Below are positions 54,266 through 64,000 of a DNA stretch of 64,000 nucleotides, one piece after another. The notes beneath the pieces were generated by a model. The model was not told the DNA's origin. It saw only the letters and a program-made list of their open reading frames with translations, and searched no databases. This DNA is from Cellulomonas uda. Lineage in GTDB: Bacteria > Actinomycetota > Actinomycetes > Actinomycetales > Cellulomonadaceae. Location: assembly GCF_006538705.1 (NCBI RefSeq), contig NZ_BJLP01000011.1, forward strand, positions 1 through 64,000, read 5' to 3'. Each line of letters begins with the position of its first letter. Within the stretch, counting starts at the first letter, position 1. The translations under genes were made by a program, and so were the position numbers.

Positions 54266-56209
54266 ATGCCTGCGCCCCGCTCGTCGTCGACGCCGACGCA
54301 GTCCGGGGCGATGCGCCTGACGGGGTCGACCTCGCGGCGTGCGGTCACGCTCGTCTGGCGGGGGATGCGGGCCCACCCGTGGACGTACGTCGCCGCCGTG
54401 GGCACGTCGGCGGTGTTCGGTGCCACCACGGTCGTGCTCAGCCGCGCCCTCGGCTGGGCGACGGACGACGTGGTGGTCCCCGCGCTCGCCGGCGACGAGG
54501 CCGCGCAGGGGCGCATCTGGTGGGCGGGCGGCGTCGTCGCGCTCGTCGCGGTGACCCTCGCGCTCGGTGTCGCGGGCCGGCGCATCTTCGCCGGCATCGG
54601 CTACGCGCAGATCCAGGAGGACCACCGCCTGCGCGTCACCCGCCAGTACCTGCGGCTGCCCATGTCGTGGCACCGCCGGCACCCGACGGGCCAGCTGCTG
54701 TCCAACGCGGGTGCGGACGTCGAGGCCGCGACGTCGGTGTTCAACCCGTTGCCGTTCGCGCTCGGCGTCGTGGTGATGCTCGTCGTCGCGACCGTCGCGC
54801 TGCTGCGCACCGACGTGTGGCTCGCGCTGGCGGCGCTCCTGGTCGTGCCCCTCGCGATCGTGGCGAACGCCTGGTTCCAGCGCCGCATGTCGCCCGCGAT
54901 CACGCACGCGCAGCAGCTGCGTGCCGAGGTCGCGGACGTCGCGCACGAGAGCTTCGAGGCCGCGCTGCTGGTCACGTCGCTCGGCACGCAGGCGCGTGAG
55001 GAGCGGCGCTTCGCGGAGCGGTCCGGCGCGCTCGCCGACGCGAACGTGCGGGTCGGCGTGGTGCGTGCCTTCTTCGACCCGGTGATCGACCTGCTGCCGA
55101 ACGTCGGGACGCTCGCGGTCCTCGTCGTCGGGACGTGGCGCGTCGCCGAGGGCGACATCGGCACGGGCGACGTCGTCGCCGCGGCGTACCTCCTGACGCT
55201 GCTCGCGGTACCGGTCCGCGCGTTCGGCTGGGTGCTGGGCGAGGTGCCCCGCGCGCTCGTCGGCTACGACCGTGTCGCGCGCGTGGTCGACAGCCGTGGC
55301 GCACTGCCCGAGGGCGACGCCCCCTGGGCCGGCACCGGCGCGGGCGCGCGCGTCACGTTCGACCACGTGACGCGGCGCGTGGAGACCGCTCAGGGACCGC
55401 TCACGCTCGTGGACGACGTCGACCTCGACGTCGAACCCGGGCGGGTGGTCGCCGTCGTCGGCCCGACGGGTGCGGGCAAGACGAGCCTGGTCGCGCTCGT
55501 GTCACGGCTCGCGGACCCGGACGTCGGCGCGGTGCGCGTCGACGGGGTGGACCTGCGGGACCTGGCGCCCGACGCGCTGGCCGCGCACGTCGCGCTCGTC
55601 GCGCAGCACGCGTTCGTGTTCGAGGACACCGTGCGTGGCAACGTGACGCTCGCGGACGCCGACGACCCCGCGGCGCCCTCCGACGACGAGGTGTGGGACG
55701 CGCTGCGCGTCGCGCGCGTCGACGGCGTGGTCCGCGAGCTGCCCGGCGGGCTCGACGCGCACCTCGGTGAGCGCGGTGCGAACCTGTCCGGCGGCCAGCG
55801 GCAGCGGCTCGCGCTCGCGCGTGCGCTCGTGCGCCGGCCGCGTGTGCTCGTCCTCGACGACGCGACCTCGGCCGTCGACCCCCGGGTCGAGCTGGAGATC
55901 CTGCGCGGGCTGCGCGGCGCGGCCGGCCGCCAGGGCCCGACCGTCCTGCTGGTGGCGTACCGCATGTCCTCGGTGCTGCTGGCCGACGAGGTCGTGCACC
56001 TCGACGGCGGGCGGGTCGTCGACCGCGGGACGCACGCGGAGCTGCTGGCGCGCGACCCGGGCTACCGCGACCTCGCGACCGCGTACGAGCGCGAGAGCGA
56101 GCGTCGCGCCGCGCAGGACTGGGACGACGCACCCGACGACGAGCAGGGTGACGGCCGGTCGGCACCGGCTCCCGGACGGGACGAGCTCGACGAGGTGGAC
56201 GCACGATGA
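54266..56209 (+). CDS. ABC exporter half-transporter, degenerate ATP site
   Basis: The 647-aa protein has a six-helix membrane domain in residues 25-330 and an ATPase with VVGPTGAGKTSLVAL (Walker A), NLSGGQRQRLALARAL (signature) and LVLDDATSAVDP. The catalytic Glu is replaced by Asp and the H-loop His by Tyr (LLVAYRMSS), so its own Walker site is degenerate. Together with the next gene, which overlaps it by four bases, it should form a heterodimeric type IV exporter such as TM287/288 or BmrCD. The N-terminal 25 and C-terminal 45 residues are charged. The substrate is unknown. Confidence 0.93.
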   Translation: MPAPRSSSTPTQSGAMRLTGSTSRRAVTLVWRGMRAHPWTYVAAVGTSAVFGATTVVLSRALGWATDDVVVPALAGDEAAQGRIWWAGGVVALVAVTLALGVAGRRIFAGIGYAQIQEDHRLRVTRQYLRLPMSWHRRHPTGQLLSNAGADVEAATSVFNPLPFALGVVVMLVVATVALLRTDVWLALAALLVVPLAIVANAWFQRRMSPAITHAQQLRAEVADVAHESFEAALLVTSLGTQAREERRFAERSGALADANVRVGVVRAFFDPVIDLLPNVGTLAVLVVGTWRVAEGDIGTGDVVAAAYLLTLLAVPVRAFGWVLGEVPRALVGYDRVARVVDSRGALPEGDAPWAGTGAGARVTFDHVTRRVETAQGPLTLVDDVDLDVEPGRVVAVVGPTGAGKTSLVALVSRLADPDVGAVRVDGVDLRDLAPDALAAHVALVAQHAFVFEDTVRGNVTLADADDPAAPSDDEVWDALRVARVDGVVRELPGGLDAHLGERGANLSGGQRQRLALARALVRRPRVLVLDDATSAVDPRVELEILRGLRGAAGRQGPTVLLVAYRMSSVLLADEVVHLDGGRVVDRGTHAELLARDPGYRDLATAYERESERRAAQDWDDAPDDEQGDGRSAPAPGRDELDEVDAR

Positions 56210-58038
56210 CGACGGCCCCGGCTGACGGCCCGACGCGCGGGCACGCGATGGCGCCCGCCTCCACGCTGGGCGTGCTCGCGACCCTGCGGCGCGGCGTCGA
56301 GGTCTCGCCGCGCCTCGTCGAGGGTCTCGGCCTGACCGTCGTGCTCGCGACGTTCGCGGCCGTGGGCCGGGTGCTCGTGCCCGTGGCCGTGCAGCAGACG
56401 ATCGACACGGGCATTCTCGCCGAGGGTGGTCCGGACGTCCGGCGGGTCGCGGTGCTCGCGGCCGTCGCGGCGCTCGGGCTCGTGCTCGGTGCCCTGTGCT
56501 CGGCGGCGGTGAACATCCGCCTGTTCCGCTCGAGCGAGGCCGGCCTGCTGCAGCTGCGCACGCGCGCGTTCCGGCACGTGCACGACCTGTCGGTGCTCAC
56601 CCGGGGCACGGAGCGCCGGGGCAGCCTCGTCTCGCGGGTCACCTCGGACGTGGACACGATCTCGCTGTTCGTGCAGTGGGGCGGGATCATGCTGCTCGTC
56701 TCGGTGCTGCAGATCATCGTCGCGACCGTGCTCATGGCGGTCTACTCGTGGCAGCTCGCGCTGCTGGTCTGGCTGGGCTTCGTGCCGCTCGTCATCGCGC
56801 TGCAGCCGCTGCAGAAGCGCGTGAACGCGCGCTACTCGACCGTGCGCGAGAAGTACGGCGCGATGCTCGGTGCGGTGTCCGAGTCCGTCGTCGGGGCCGA
56901 GACGATCCGTGCGTACGGCGTCGCGGCGCGCACGCAGCGGGCGACCGACGCCGCGATCCGAGCGACACGGCGCGCGATGGTGCGGGCGCAGACCCTCGTC
57001 GCGGCGGTGTTCTCCTCGGGTGTCCTGACCGCCAACCTCGTGCTCGCTCTCGTCGTCGTCGCCGGCACGTCGCTCGGCGTCGCGGGGGACCTGACGCCGG
57101 GCCGGCTGCTCGCGTTTCTGTTCCTCGTGCAGCTGTTCACCGGGCCGGTGCAGATGGCCACGGAGATCCTCAACGAGCTGCAGAACGCGGTCGCGGGCTG
57201 GCGGCGCGTGCTCGGCGTGCTCGAGACGCCCGTCGAGATCGCGGACCCCGTCGACGGCGCGACGAGCGCGCGCGGTCCCGCGCACGTCGAGCTGCGCGGC
57301 GTGGGCTTCGCGTACCCGGACGGCCCGCCGGTGCTGCACGGCGTGGACGTGACCGTCCCCGCGGGGACGTCGCTCGCCGTGGTCGGTGCCACCGGCTCGG
57401 GCAAGACGACGATCGCGCGGCTCGTCGCGCGGCTCGTCGACCCGACGCACGGCCAGGTGCTGCTCGACGGCACGGACCTGCGCGCCGTGCGGCACGCCGA
57501 CCTGCGCCGCCGCGTCGTGCTGGTGCCCCAGGAAGGGTTCCTGTTCGACGGCACCCTCGCGGAGAACATCGCGTACGGCCTGCGTCGCGACGACGACCCC
57601 GCGTGGGCGCCGCCGGCCGACGACCCCCGCGTGCGGGACGCCGTCGACGCGCTCGGGCTCGGGCCCTGGGTCGACGAGCTGGGCGCCGGGCTCGACACGC
57701 CCGTCGGTCAGCGCGGCGAGTCCCTGTCGGCGGGTGAGCGCCAGCTCGTCGCGCTCGCGCGGGCGTACCTCGCCGACGCCGACCTGCTGCTGCTCGACGA
57801 GGCGACCTCGGCGGTCGACCCGGCCACCGAGGTGCGGCTCGCGCGTGCGCTCGCCGGCCTGACGGCGGGGCGCACGACCATCACGATCGCGCACCGGCTG
57901 TCGACGGCCGAGGCCGCGGACGCCGTGCTCGTCGTCGACTCGGGGCGGGTGGTCGAGCACGGCCCGCACGACGCGCTGCTCGTCGCCGGCGGGCTGTACG
58001 CGACCATGCACGGGGCGTGGGTCTCGCAGACGCGCTGA
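56206..58038 (+). CDS. ABC exporter half-transporter, canonical Walker site
   Basis: The 610-aa partner has a membrane domain and an ATPase with [28 protein letters not shown] and ITIAHRLST, all canonical. Its signature is LSAGERQ, departing from LSGGQ. In the dimer the altered signature would face the degenerate Walker site of the first subunit, giving one inactive and one active site, a known layout. The ATG overlaps the preceding stop (ATGA). It is followed after about 90 bases by hisI. Confidence 0.94.
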   Translation: MTTAPADGPTRGHAMAPASTLGVLATLRRGVEVSPRLVEGLGLTVVLATFAAVGRVLVPVAVQQTIDTGILAEGGPDVRRVAVLAAVAALGLVLGALCSAAVNIRLFRSSEAGLLQLRTRAFRHVHDLSVLTRGTERRGSLVSRVTSDVDTISLFVQWGGIMLLVSVLQIIVATVLMAVYSWQLALLVWLGFVPLVIALQPLQKRVNARYSTVREKYGAMLGAVSESVVGAETIRAYGVAARTQRATDAAIRATRRAMVRAQTLVAAVFSSGVLTANLVLALVVVAGTSLGVAGDLTPGRLLAFLFLVQLFTGPVQMATEILNELQNAVAGWRRVLGVLETPVEIADPVDGATSARGPAHVELRGVGFAYPDGPPVLHGVDVTVPAGTSLAVVGATGSGKTTIARLVARLVDPTHGQVLLDGTDLRAVRHADLRRRVVLVPQEGFLFDGTLAENIAYGLRRDDDPAWAPPADDPRVRDAVDALGLGPWVDELGAGLDTPVGQRGESLSAGERQLVALARAYLADADLLLLDEATSAVDPATEVRLARALAGLTAGRTTITIAHRLSTAEAADAVLVVDSGRVVEHGPHDALLVAGGLYATMHGAWVSQTR

Positions 58039-58130
58039 CGCGTCCCGACGCCCGTGGACGCACCGCCGACGGCGTGCGGCGCGGTGGACGCGGCCCCGGG
58101 CGGGCGGCCCGGGCGTGGCAGGATTCTCCG

Positions 58131-58502
58131 GTGCCCACCCTGGACCCCGCAGTCGCGTCGCGTCTCAAGCGCGACGACCACGGCCTCGTCGCCGCGATCG
58201 TGCAGCAGCACGACACGCGCGAGGTGCTCATGCTCGGCTGGATGGACGACGAGGCGCTGCGCCGCACGCTCACGTCCGGTCGCGTGACCTTCTGGTCCCG
58301 CTCGCGCCAGGAGTACTGGCGGAAGGGCGACACGTCCGGCCACGTGCAGCACGTGCGGGGGGTGCGCATCGACTGCGACGGCGACGCGCTGCTCGTCGAG
58401 GTCGACCAGGTCGGCGCCGCGTGCCACACCGGCGCCCGCACGTGCTTCGACGCGGGTGGCCCGCTGCCCGTGACGGTCGACGAGGCGGAGGACGGACGAT
58501 GA
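58131..58502 (+). CDS. hisI: phosphoribosyl-AMP cyclohydrolase
   Basis: The 123-aa protein has [35 protein letters not shown] and the metal site [10 protein letters not shown] with [10 protein letters not shown], all diagnostic of HisI. It opens the adenine ring of PR-AMP in step three of histidine synthesis. Only the cyclohydrolase domain is present, so HisE is separate. GTG 58131 is chosen from the family length. The stop overlaps trpE by four bases, linking histidine and tryptophan genes. Confidence 0.95.
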   Translation: MPTLDPAVASRLKRDDHGLVAAIVQQHDTREVLMLGWMDDEALRRTLTSGRVTFWSRSRQEYWRKGDTSGHVQHVRGVRIDCDGDALLVEVDQVGAACHTGARTCFDAGGPLPVTVDEAEDGR

Positions 58503-60067
58503 GCGCCGGGACCTCGCCGACGCCGGACACCGCCCCGCAGGTCCCGTGGGGCACCACCTGGCCGACGCTCGACGGTTTCCGTGACCTCGCGCGCGACCGG
58601 CGCGTCGTGCCGGTCGTGCGCCGTCTGCTCGCGGACGACGTGACGCCGGTCGGCCTCTACCGCACGCTCGCGGCCGGGCGCCCCGGCACGTTCGTCCTCG
58701 AGTCCGCCGAGGCGGACGGGACGTGGGCGCGCTGGTCGTTCGTCGGCGTGCGGTCCCGCGCCACGCTCACGGTGCGCGACGGCCAGGCGGTGTGGACGGG
58801 CGACGTCCCGGTCGGAGTCCCGACGAGCGGCGACGTGCTCGACGTCCTCGGAGACACCCTCGACGTGCTGCGCACACCGGTCCTGCCCGGCCTGCCGCCG
58901 CTGACCGGTGGGCTCGTCGGCGCGCTCGGGTGGGACGTGGTGCACCACTGGGAGCCGACGTTGCCGCGCAAGGCCCCCGAGGAGCTGGACGTCCCCGAGG
59001 TCACGCTGCTGCTCGCGACCGATCTCGCGGTCGTCGACCACCAGGACGGGTCGGTGTGGCTCGTCGCGAACGCCATCAACTTCGACGACACCGACGAGCG
59101 CGTCGACGAGGCGTACGCGGACGCGGTGGCGCGGCTCGACGCGATGCAGGGCTCGCTGCTGCACCCGGCGCCGTCCGCGGTCGCCGTGCTCACCGACGCA
59201 CCCGAGCCCGAGCTGCGGTTCCGCACGACGCGCGAGGAGTTCGACCAGGCCGTGCGCTTCGGCAAGGACGCGATCCGCGACGGCGAGGTGTTCCAGGTCG
59301 TCATCTCCCAGCGCCTCGACCTCGACTGCCCGGCCGAGCCGCTCGACGTGTACCGCGTGCTGCGCACCATCAACCCCAGCCCGTACATGTACTACCTGCA
59401 GCTGCAGGACGCGGACGGGCACGACTTCGCGGTCGTCGGGTCGAGCCCCGAGACGCTCGTGAAGGTCGACGACGGGCACGTCACGACGTTCCCGATCGCC
59501 GGCTCACGGCCGCGCGGCGCGACGCCGGAGGAGGACCGCGCGCTGGCCGACGAGGTGCTCGCCGACCCCAAGGAGCGCGCGGAGCACATCATGCTCGTCG
59601 ACCTCTCGCGCAACGACATGGTCAAGGTGTGCGAGCCGACGAGCGTCGAGGTCGTGGAGTTCATGGCGGTGCGCCGGTTCTCGCACATCATGCACATCAC
59701 CTCCACGGTCGTCGGGCGCCTGCGTGCCGGGGCGACCGCGCTGGCCACCCTCATGGCGACGTTCCCGGCGGGCACGCTCTCGGGTGCGCCCAAGCCCCGG
59801 GCGATCGCGCTCATCGACGAGGTCGAGCCGGCCCGCCGCGGCATCTACGGCGGGACGGTCGGGTACTTCGACTTCGCGGGCAACATGGACATGGCCATCG
59901 CGATCCGCACGGCGCTGATCCGCGACGGGCGCGCGTCCGTGCAGGCCGGCGGCGGGATCGTCGCGGACTCCGTGCCCGAGCTCGAGTACCTCGAGTCCCG
60001 GAACAAGGCGCAGGCCGCGGTGCGCGCCGTCCAGGTCGCGTCCCGCCTGCGACGCGCGGATGTCTGA
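58499..60067 (+). CDS. trpE: anthranilate synthase component I
   Basis: The 522-aa protein contains the N-terminal [15 protein letters not shown] (Trp feedback site, with the LES motif), and the C-terminal chorismate-binding segments [44 protein letters not shown] and [14 protein letters not shown]. It converts chorismate to anthranilate with TrpG, which is not in this window. ATG 58499 overlaps hisI. The Trp-associated membrane protein gene begins inside its last eight bases. Confidence 0.96.
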   Translation: MSAGTSPTPDTAPQVPWGTTWPTLDGFRDLARDRRVVPVVRRLLADDVTPVGLYRTLAAGRPGTFVLESAEADGTWARWSFVGVRSRATLTVRDGQAVWTGDVPVGVPTSGDVLDVLGDTLDVLRTPVLPGLPPLTGGLVGALGWDVVHHWEPTLPRKAPEELDVPEVTLLLATDLAVVDHQDGSVWLVANAINFDDTDERVDEAYADAVARLDAMQGSLLHPAPSAVAVLTDAPEPELRFRTTREEFDQAVRFGKDAIRDGEVFQVVISQRLDLDCPAEPLDVYRVLRTINPSPYMYYLQLQDADGHDFAVVGSSPETLVKVDDGHVTTFPIAGSRPRGATPEEDRALADEVLADPKERAEHIMLVDLSRNDMVKVCEPTSVEVVEFMAVRRFSHIMHITSTVVGRLRAGATALATLMATFPAGTLSGAPKPRAIALIDEVEPARRGIYGGTVGYFDFAGNMDMAIAIRTALIRDGRASVQAGGGIVADSVPELEYLESRNKAQAAVRAVQVASRLRRADV

Positions 60068-60680
60068 CCGTTCCCGTCGTCCGGGCCGCGGGCGCGCCGC
60101 CGTGCTCCTGCTGCTCGCGGCCGCGCTGACCGGGCTCACGGCGCTCGTCCCGTGGCTCACCGTCGAGACCGTGACCGTGCTCGGCGAGCCTCGCACCGTC
60201 ACGGTGGCCGGCTCGTCGGCCGCGCCGTCGCTCGTCGCCGTCACGCTCGTGCTGCTCGCGGCCGCGGGTGCCGCCGCGCTCGTCGGGCGCGCCGGACGGT
60301 GGGTCGTGGTGGGCGTGGTCGCGCTGGCCGGTGCGCTCGTCGTCGTCGACGGCGTCGGGGTGCTGCGGTCGCCCGGTTCCGCGGCCGCCCCGAGCGTCGC
60401 CGACGAGCTCGGGGTCGAGCGCGTGGTCGAGGACGTCGCGGTCTCGGCCTGGCCGTGGGTCGCCGTGGTCGTCGGGGCGCTGGTCGTGCTGCTCGCGGTC
60501 TGGCTCGCGCGGGCGAGCGCCTCGTGGGCCGTCGGCCGCCGCCACGAGGGCGCGTCGACGACCGTGCCCGCCGGCGGTGCCGCGCCCGCGCCGCTCGACG
60601 AGCGTGACCAGTGGGACGCGCTGACCCGCGGCGACGACCCGACCGACGGTCCGGACGGGCCCGGGCGGCAAGGCCCCTGA
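60060..60680 (+). CDS. Trp biosynthesis-associated membrane protein
   Basis: The 206-aa protein has four hydrophobic segments, the first reading AAVLLLLAAALTGLTALVPW, and a charged C-terminal tail. It belongs to the TIGR02234 family, found between trpE and trpC in actinobacteria (M. tuberculosis Rv1610). Its role is unknown. It overlaps trpE by eight bases, so it is cotranslated. Confidence 0.88.
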   Translation: MSDRSRRPGRGRAAVLLLLAAALTGLTALVPWLTVETVTVLGEPRTVTVAGSSAAPSLVAVTLVLLAAAGAAALVGRAGRWVVVGVVALAGALVVVDGVGVLRSPGSAAAPSVADELGVERVVEDVAVSAWPWVAVVVGALVVLLAVWLARASASWAVGRRHEGASTTVPAGGAAPAPLDERDQWDALTRGDDPTDGPDGPGRQGP

Positions 60681-60788
60681 CGCGGCGCGGCGAACCCTTT
60701 CGCGTGGTCCGCACGCCTCCGCCGGGTGACTGCCGGGCTGTGGTCCGCGTCGCAGCGGACGTGCCGGGGCGCGAGGTCGGGCGCACGC

Positions 60789-60794
60789 TAGGGT
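60789..60794 (+). promoter_or_regulatory. -10 box (TAGGGT) of the small membrane protein gene
   Basis: TAGGGT stands 31 bases before ATG 60826, with GGAAGGG close to the start. Confidence 0.5.
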
Positions 60795-60825
60795 GAGCGG
60801 CGAACCTCGTACGGAAGGGTCGACG

Positions 60826-61131
60826 ATGGCCGACAACACCCTCGCGCACCGCGCGCAGAACCCCACGACCACCGAGGCGGTGCACCTGCCGCCGACGGCC
60901 CCGCCGACGAACCACGGCCACACCGTGGCGGCCTGGACCACCACGTGGGTCGTGGTCGGTGGCGCCGTCATCGCCGCGCTGGCGATGGTCTTCGCGCAGG
61001 TGTGGCTCTTCTGGGTCGGAATCGGTGTGTGCGTGCTCGGCCTGGTCGGCGGCAAGGTCCTCCAGGTCCTCGGCTACGGCCAGGGTGGTGCCGCGACGCT
61101 CGCTCGCCAGAAGGCGCGCGGGGGCCACTGA
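60826..61131 (+). CDS. HGxxPAAW-motif small membrane protein
   Basis: The 101-aa protein contains HGHTVAAWT followed by two membrane helices (VVVGGAVIAALAMVFA, VWLFWVGIGVCVLGLVGG). The motif defines a small actinobacterial family usually near trpC; no function is known. ATG 60826 follows GGAAGGG at six bases, and a GTG 33 bases upstream would sit on the -10 box. Confidence 0.82.
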   Translation: MADNTLAHRAQNPTTTEAVHLPPTAPPTNHGHTVAAWTTTWVVVGGAVIAALAMVFAQVWLFWVGIGVCVLGLVGGKVLQVLGYGQGGAATLARQKARGGH

Positions 61132-61135
61132 TCCG

Positions 61136-61975
61136 ATGACCTCCTCCGTGCCGCCCGCGCCCGACGAGCCGCGCGACCCGTCCGCGCCGTCCGAGCCGCT
61201 CGAGCCGTCCGCGCCCGCCGAGCCGGGTGCGGACGCGCCGTCGTCGGCACAGGAGGACGGCGGCACGGGCGCGATCGAGCCGGACGCGACGGGGTACACC
61301 CCGCCGTCGTACGAGGCTCCGCCCGCGTACGTCGCGCGGCCGGCCTACGAACCGCCCGCGACGTTCGGCGTGCCCTCGGGCGCGACCCCCGCGTCCGCGG
61401 TATCGCCGCCGTCGTCCGACGAGCCCGATGGCCCCGCCGAGGGCACGCCGGCCGGGAGCACGCCGGCCGAGAACGCGCCCGTCCCCCCGGCTGCGCAATC
61501 GGGCGGGCCGGAGGTGCCGCTGTACGGCACGCCGCCGGAGCCCGCGGACAACCCCTATGCGGCCCCGCCCGCATACGGCACGCCGCCGGCCGCACCGCCC
61601 GCCTACGGCGGCGCGCCCTCCTACGGCACCCCGCCGGCGGGCCCCGCGTACGGTGCGTCGCAGGGCCCGTACGGGGCGTGGCCCACCGACCCCTACGCGA
61701 CCCCGCCGCGGACGTCGAGCCCGCAGGCGACCTGGTCGCTCGTGCTCGGGATCCTCGGCATCGTCCTGGCGTGCGGGTGCTCGTTCGTCGGCTTCGCCGC
61801 CGCGGTGCCCGCGATCCTGCTCGGCAACCGCGTCAAGTCGGACGCGGCGCGCGGCCTCGTCGTCGCGAACGTCTCGGTCGCGCGTGCGGGTGTGATCCTC
61901 GGCTGGGTGGGCGTGGGTCTCGCGCTCCTGCGCACGCTCGGCTACCTCGCCTCCGTCACCCAGAACTCGATGTAG
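61136..61975 (+). CDS. DUF4190 membrane protein with Pro/Tyr-rich N-terminus
   Basis: Residues 1-195 of this 279-aa protein are disordered, rich in Pro, Ala, Ser and in YGTPP and PAYG steps. The C-terminus holds two helices (SLVLGILGIVLACGCSFVGF, AGVILGWVGVGLALLRTLGY) around ILLGNRVKSDA, the DUF4190 arrangement. The tail may bind cell-wall or polar proteins. A paralogue lies at 62519. It starts five bases after the HGxxPAAW gene. Confidence 0.82.
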   Translation: MTSSVPPAPDEPRDPSAPSEPLEPSAPAEPGADAPSSAQEDGGTGAIEPDATGYTPPSYEAPPAYVARPAYEPPATFGVPSGATPASAVSPPSSDEPDGPAEGTPAGSTPAENAPVPPAAQSGGPEVPLYGTPPEPADNPYAAPPAYGTPPAAPPAYGGAPSYGTPPAGPAYGASQGPYGAWPTDPYATPPRTSSPQATWSLVLGILGIVLACGCSFVGFAAAVPAILLGNRVKSDAARGLVVANVSVARAGVILGWVGVGLALLRTLGYLASVTQNSM

Positions 61976-61983
61976 CGGTCGCC

Positions 61984-62427
61984 ATGGACGCGCCGGTCGT
62001 CGATCCCCACGTCGCCGCGACACCCGCTCCGGCGCGTCGTCGGCGCGCCTGGCGGGGGCCCGCGCTGGCCGCCGGGGTCGTGCTCGTCGGGACCGCCGCC
62101 GTCGCACTGCGGGACCCGCACGTGTCCGGGAGCTACGGGTACTGCCCGCTCTACGCGGCCACGGGCCTGTTCTGCCCGGCCTGCGGCGGGCTGCGCGCGA
62201 CGCACGACCTCGCGCACGGCGACCTCGCGGCCGCGTGGTCCATGAACCCGCTGTGGGTCGCCCTCGTCCCCGTCGTCGTGGCTCTGTGGGTCTGGTGGGC
62301 CGTGCGCGTCGCGCGCGGGCGGGCGGCGCCCCTGCTGCCGTCCTGGTCGGCGTGGCTGTTCCTCACGCTGCTCGCCGTGTTCGGCGTGCTGCGCAACCTG
62401 CCCGGCCTCGAGGCGCTCGCCCCCTGA
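61984..62427 (+). CDS. DUF2752 family membrane protein
   Basis: The 147-aa protein contains [20 protein letters not shown], with three Cys in the C-x(10)-CPxC pattern that marks DUF2752, then two membrane helices. Members are found near trp genes in actinobacteria; the Cys could bind metal or heme, but there is no proof. It starts eight bases after the DUF4190 gene and is probably cotranscribed. Confidence 0.85.
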   Translation: MDAPVVDPHVAATPAPARRRRAWRGPALAAGVVLVGTAAVALRDPHVSGSYGYCPLYAATGLFCPACGGLRATHDLAHGDLAAAWSMNPLWVALVPVVVALWVWWAVRVARGRAAPLLPSWSAWLFLTLLAVFGVLRNLPGLEALAP

Positions 62428-62518
62428 CCGCCTCGTCCTGCGCGGAGAACGGGGTCCGGCCTGGCAGAGTTACCCCAGCACGTCCGACACCCGCACCACG
62501 ACCGACTGGAGCACCGCG

Positions 62519-63148
62519 ATGAGCACGCCCGACCAGCCGACCGAGCCGCAGCAGCCGAGCGAGCCGGCGTCGCCGTACGCGCCCCCGCCCGCGGGGTCGT
62601 CGGGAGAGCAGACGTCGCAGCCCACGCCGGCCGCCGACCAGCCGCCGGCGTACGGGCAGCCGCCGGCCTACGGGCAGCCGCCCGCGGACCAGCCGCCCTC
62701 GTACGGGCAGCCCCCGGCGTACGGCCAGCAGCCCTACGGCCAGGCTCCGGCGTACGGCCAGCAGCCGTACGGGCAGGCTCCGGCGTACGGCCAGCAGCCG
62801 TACGGCCAGGCCCCCGCGTACGGCCAGCAGCCCTACGGCCAGGCTCCGGCGTACGGGGGGTACCCCGGGTACGCCCCGGGCGCCTACCCCAAGAACAGCC
62901 TCGGGGTGTGGTCGCTCGTGCTCGGCATCGCGAGCATCGTGCTGTGCGGTCTCTTCTCGGGCATCCCGGCGATCATCATCGGCAACAACGCGAAGCGCGC
63001 GGTCGCCGCGGGGGAGGCCGACAACGCCAGCCTCGCGACGGGGGGCGTGGTGACGGGCTGGATCGGCACGATCCTCTCCGTGGTCGGGGTCGCGTTCTTC
63101 CTGCTCCTCGTGATCGTGGCGCCCGACAGCACGGTCCGGACCTACTGA
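62519..63148 (+). CDS. DUF4190 protein with YGQ tandem repeats
   Basis: The 209-aa protein has a Gln/Pro/Tyr-rich N-terminal half made of near-identical [11 protein letters not shown] units, and the same two-helix DUF4190 module as the 61136 gene ([38 protein letters not shown]). The repeat part is probably cytoplasmic or surface-exposed and disordered. ATG 62519 follows TGGAGC at about six bases. Function unknown. Confidence 0.85.
   Translation: MSTPDQPTEPQQPSEPASPYAPPPAGSSGEQTSQPTPAADQPPAYGQPPAYGQPPADQPPSYGQPPAYGQQPYGQAPAYGQQPYGQAPAYGQQPYGQAPAYGQQPYGQAPAYGGYPGYAPGAYPKNSLGVWSLVLGIASIVLCGLFSGIPAIIIGNNAKRAVAAGEADNASLATGGVVTGWIGTILSVVGVAFFLLLVIVAPDSTVRTY
62726..62857 (+). repeat. four 33-base in-frame tandem repeats
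   Basis: Four units of 33 bases, each coding 11 residues ([11 protein letters not shown]), follow each other with only synonymous differences. They lie inside the DUF4190 gene and could expand or contract without breaking the frame. Confidence 0.9.
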
Positions 63149-63211
63149 CCACGCCCGCGGGGGACCCGGTCCACCAGTCGGGCCGTGGTCCGGGTCACTC
63201 CGCGGCGCCTC

Positions 63212-63217
63212 TACGAT
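63212..63217 (+). promoter_or_regulatory. -10 box (TACGAT) of trpC
   Basis: TACGAT stands about 72 bases before ATG 63290. Confidence 0.4.
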
Positions 63218-63289
63218 GACCGGGGGAGGGCCTCGCACGGCGGTGCGGCGGCGGGTCCACCCGGGACGCGAACGAGGGGTGTGGTGGCC

Positions 63290-64000
63290 ATGAGCGTGCT
63301 CGACGAGATCGTCGCGGGGGTCCGGGAGGACCTCGCGGCCCGGGAGGCGCGCACTCCGCTCGCCGAGGTCAAGGAGCTCGCGGCGCGCCGCGAGTCGGCC
63401 GTCGACGCGGTGGCGCGTCTGCGCGTCGAGGACGCGGTGACCGTCATCGCCGAGGTGAAGCGCTCGAGCCCGTCGAAGGGTGCGCTCGCGCAGATCTCCG
63501 ACCCGGCGGCGCTGGCCGCGGAGTACGAGAAGGGTGGCGCGGCCGCGATCTCGGTGCTGACCGAGGAGCGTCGCTTCAACGGCTCGCTCGCGGACCTCGA
63601 CGCGGTACGGGCGCGGGTCGACATCCCGGTGCTGCGCAAGGACTTCATCGTCACGCCGTACCAGGTGTGGGAGGCGCGTGCGCACGGGGCGGACGTGTGC
63701 CTGCTCATCGTCGCGGCGCTGGAGCAGACCGTGCTCGAGTCGCTCGTCGAGCGGGTCCACTCGCTCGGGATGACGGCGCTGGTCGAGGTGCACGACGAGG
63801 ACGAGGTCGCGCGCGCGGTCGACGCGGGCGCCCGGGTCATCGGCGTCAACGCCCGTGACCTGCGCTCGCTCGAGGTGGACCGCGGCACGTTCGCCCGCGT
63901 CGCGCCCCGGATCCCGTCCGACATCGTGAAGATCGCCGAGTCCGGCGTGCGCGGCCCGCACGACGTCGTCGACTACGCGCGCGCCGGCGCCGACGCGGTG
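63290..64000 (+). CDS. trpC: indole-3-glycerol phosphate synthase (3' end outside window)
   Basis: The first 237 residues are present; the frame is open to the window edge. [39 protein letters not shown] and [15 protein letters not shown] are the phosphate and catalytic (Glu, Lys, Lys) motifs of IGPS. It converts CdRP to indoleglycerol phosphate in tryptophan synthesis. ATG 63290 follows GAGGGG at about ten bases. About 20-30 residues are missing at the C-terminus. Confidence 0.95.
   Translation, partial: MSVLDEIVAGVREDLAAREARTPLAEVKELAARRESAVDAVARLRVEDAVTVIAEVKRSSPSKGALAQISDPAALAAEYEKGGAAAISVLTEERRFNGSLADLDAVRARVDIPVLRKDFIVTPYQVWEARAHGADVCLLIVAALEQTVLESLVERVHSLGMTALVEVHDEDEVARAVDAGARVIGVNARDLRSLEVDRGTFARVAPRIPSDIVKIAESGVRGPHDVVDYARAGADAV

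Noticed and set aside
53501-55366. Long extension of the TIGR03085-type frame across the ABC gene
   Set aside because: The conserved protein begins at 54157 or 54148; the rest is antisense to the transporter.
62726-62857. Regular 33-base repeats as a possible CRISPR array
   Set aside because: The units are contiguous, without spacers, and code in frame for a disordered protein segment.

Overview
The window is very GC-rich with dense, short-spaced genes. It carries a Pup-proteasome locus (mpa, dop, pup, prcB, prcA, pafA), mycothiol synthesis (mshC) and arabinan/xylan-type glycosidases (GH51, GH43). Together these point to an actinobacterium, most likely Cellulomonas or a close relative in the Micrococcales. 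The genus is an inference from gene content; the presence of the Actinobacteria-type proteasome and mshC is read directly.

Left edge (1-2597): the 3' part of a GH51 arabinofuranosidase, joined by a one-base stop/start overlap to a GH43 enzyme, both for plant cell-wall arabinose/xylose polymers.

Defence island (2584-20005): eight collinear minus-strand genes plus one divergent plus-strand gene. In transcription order the minus strand holds an HTH protein with a degenerate methyltransferase-like core and an HsdS-like target-recognition tail, then hsdM, hsdS, hsdR, an SNF2/RapA-like helicase, a HelD-like UvrD-family ATPase, a DUF262 plus HNH (GmrSD-like) protein, and an antitoxin/Doc toxin pair. 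Most junctions overlap or lie within a few tens of bases. A coiled-coil protein with an RmuC/DUF2130-like tail is read the other way, with a 7-bp-arm palindrome in the shared promoter region. A tRNA-Leu(GAG) gene lies just beyond the right edge. By eye, parts of the island look less GC-rich than the flanking chromosome. This is the most interesting part of the window: a complete type I restriction system with a dead-methylase/specificity fusion and an unassigned helicase-helicase-nuclease cassette.

Housekeeping region (20370-41272): AI-2E family transporter, fructosamine kinase family protein, alanine dehydrogenase, a malate/lactate-dehydrogenase-like protein coupled to an ACT protein, secreted M28 aminopeptidase, M3 dipeptidase, M20 peptidase, several small conserved actinobacterial proteins, aldo/keto reductase, UppP, CorA, MshC, PAC2, HAD phosphatase, a RecB-like nuclease, an M50 site-2 protease and TrmI. 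From uppP through pafA the gene set recalls the M. tuberculosis Rv2136c-Rv2097c region.

Pupylation/proteasome locus (41412-51697): mpa and dop are separated from pup-prcB-prcA-pafA by a 1237-aa membrane protein on the opposite strand.

His/Trp region (51827-64000): an FKBP lipoprotein coupled to hisF, a TIGR03085-type protein, a heterodimeric ABC exporter with one degenerate ATP site, then hisI, trpE, a Trp-associated membrane protein, four small membrane proteins and the truncated trpC. Many genes here have a TANNNT -10 box 6-8 bases before the start codon, so leaderless mRNAs look common.
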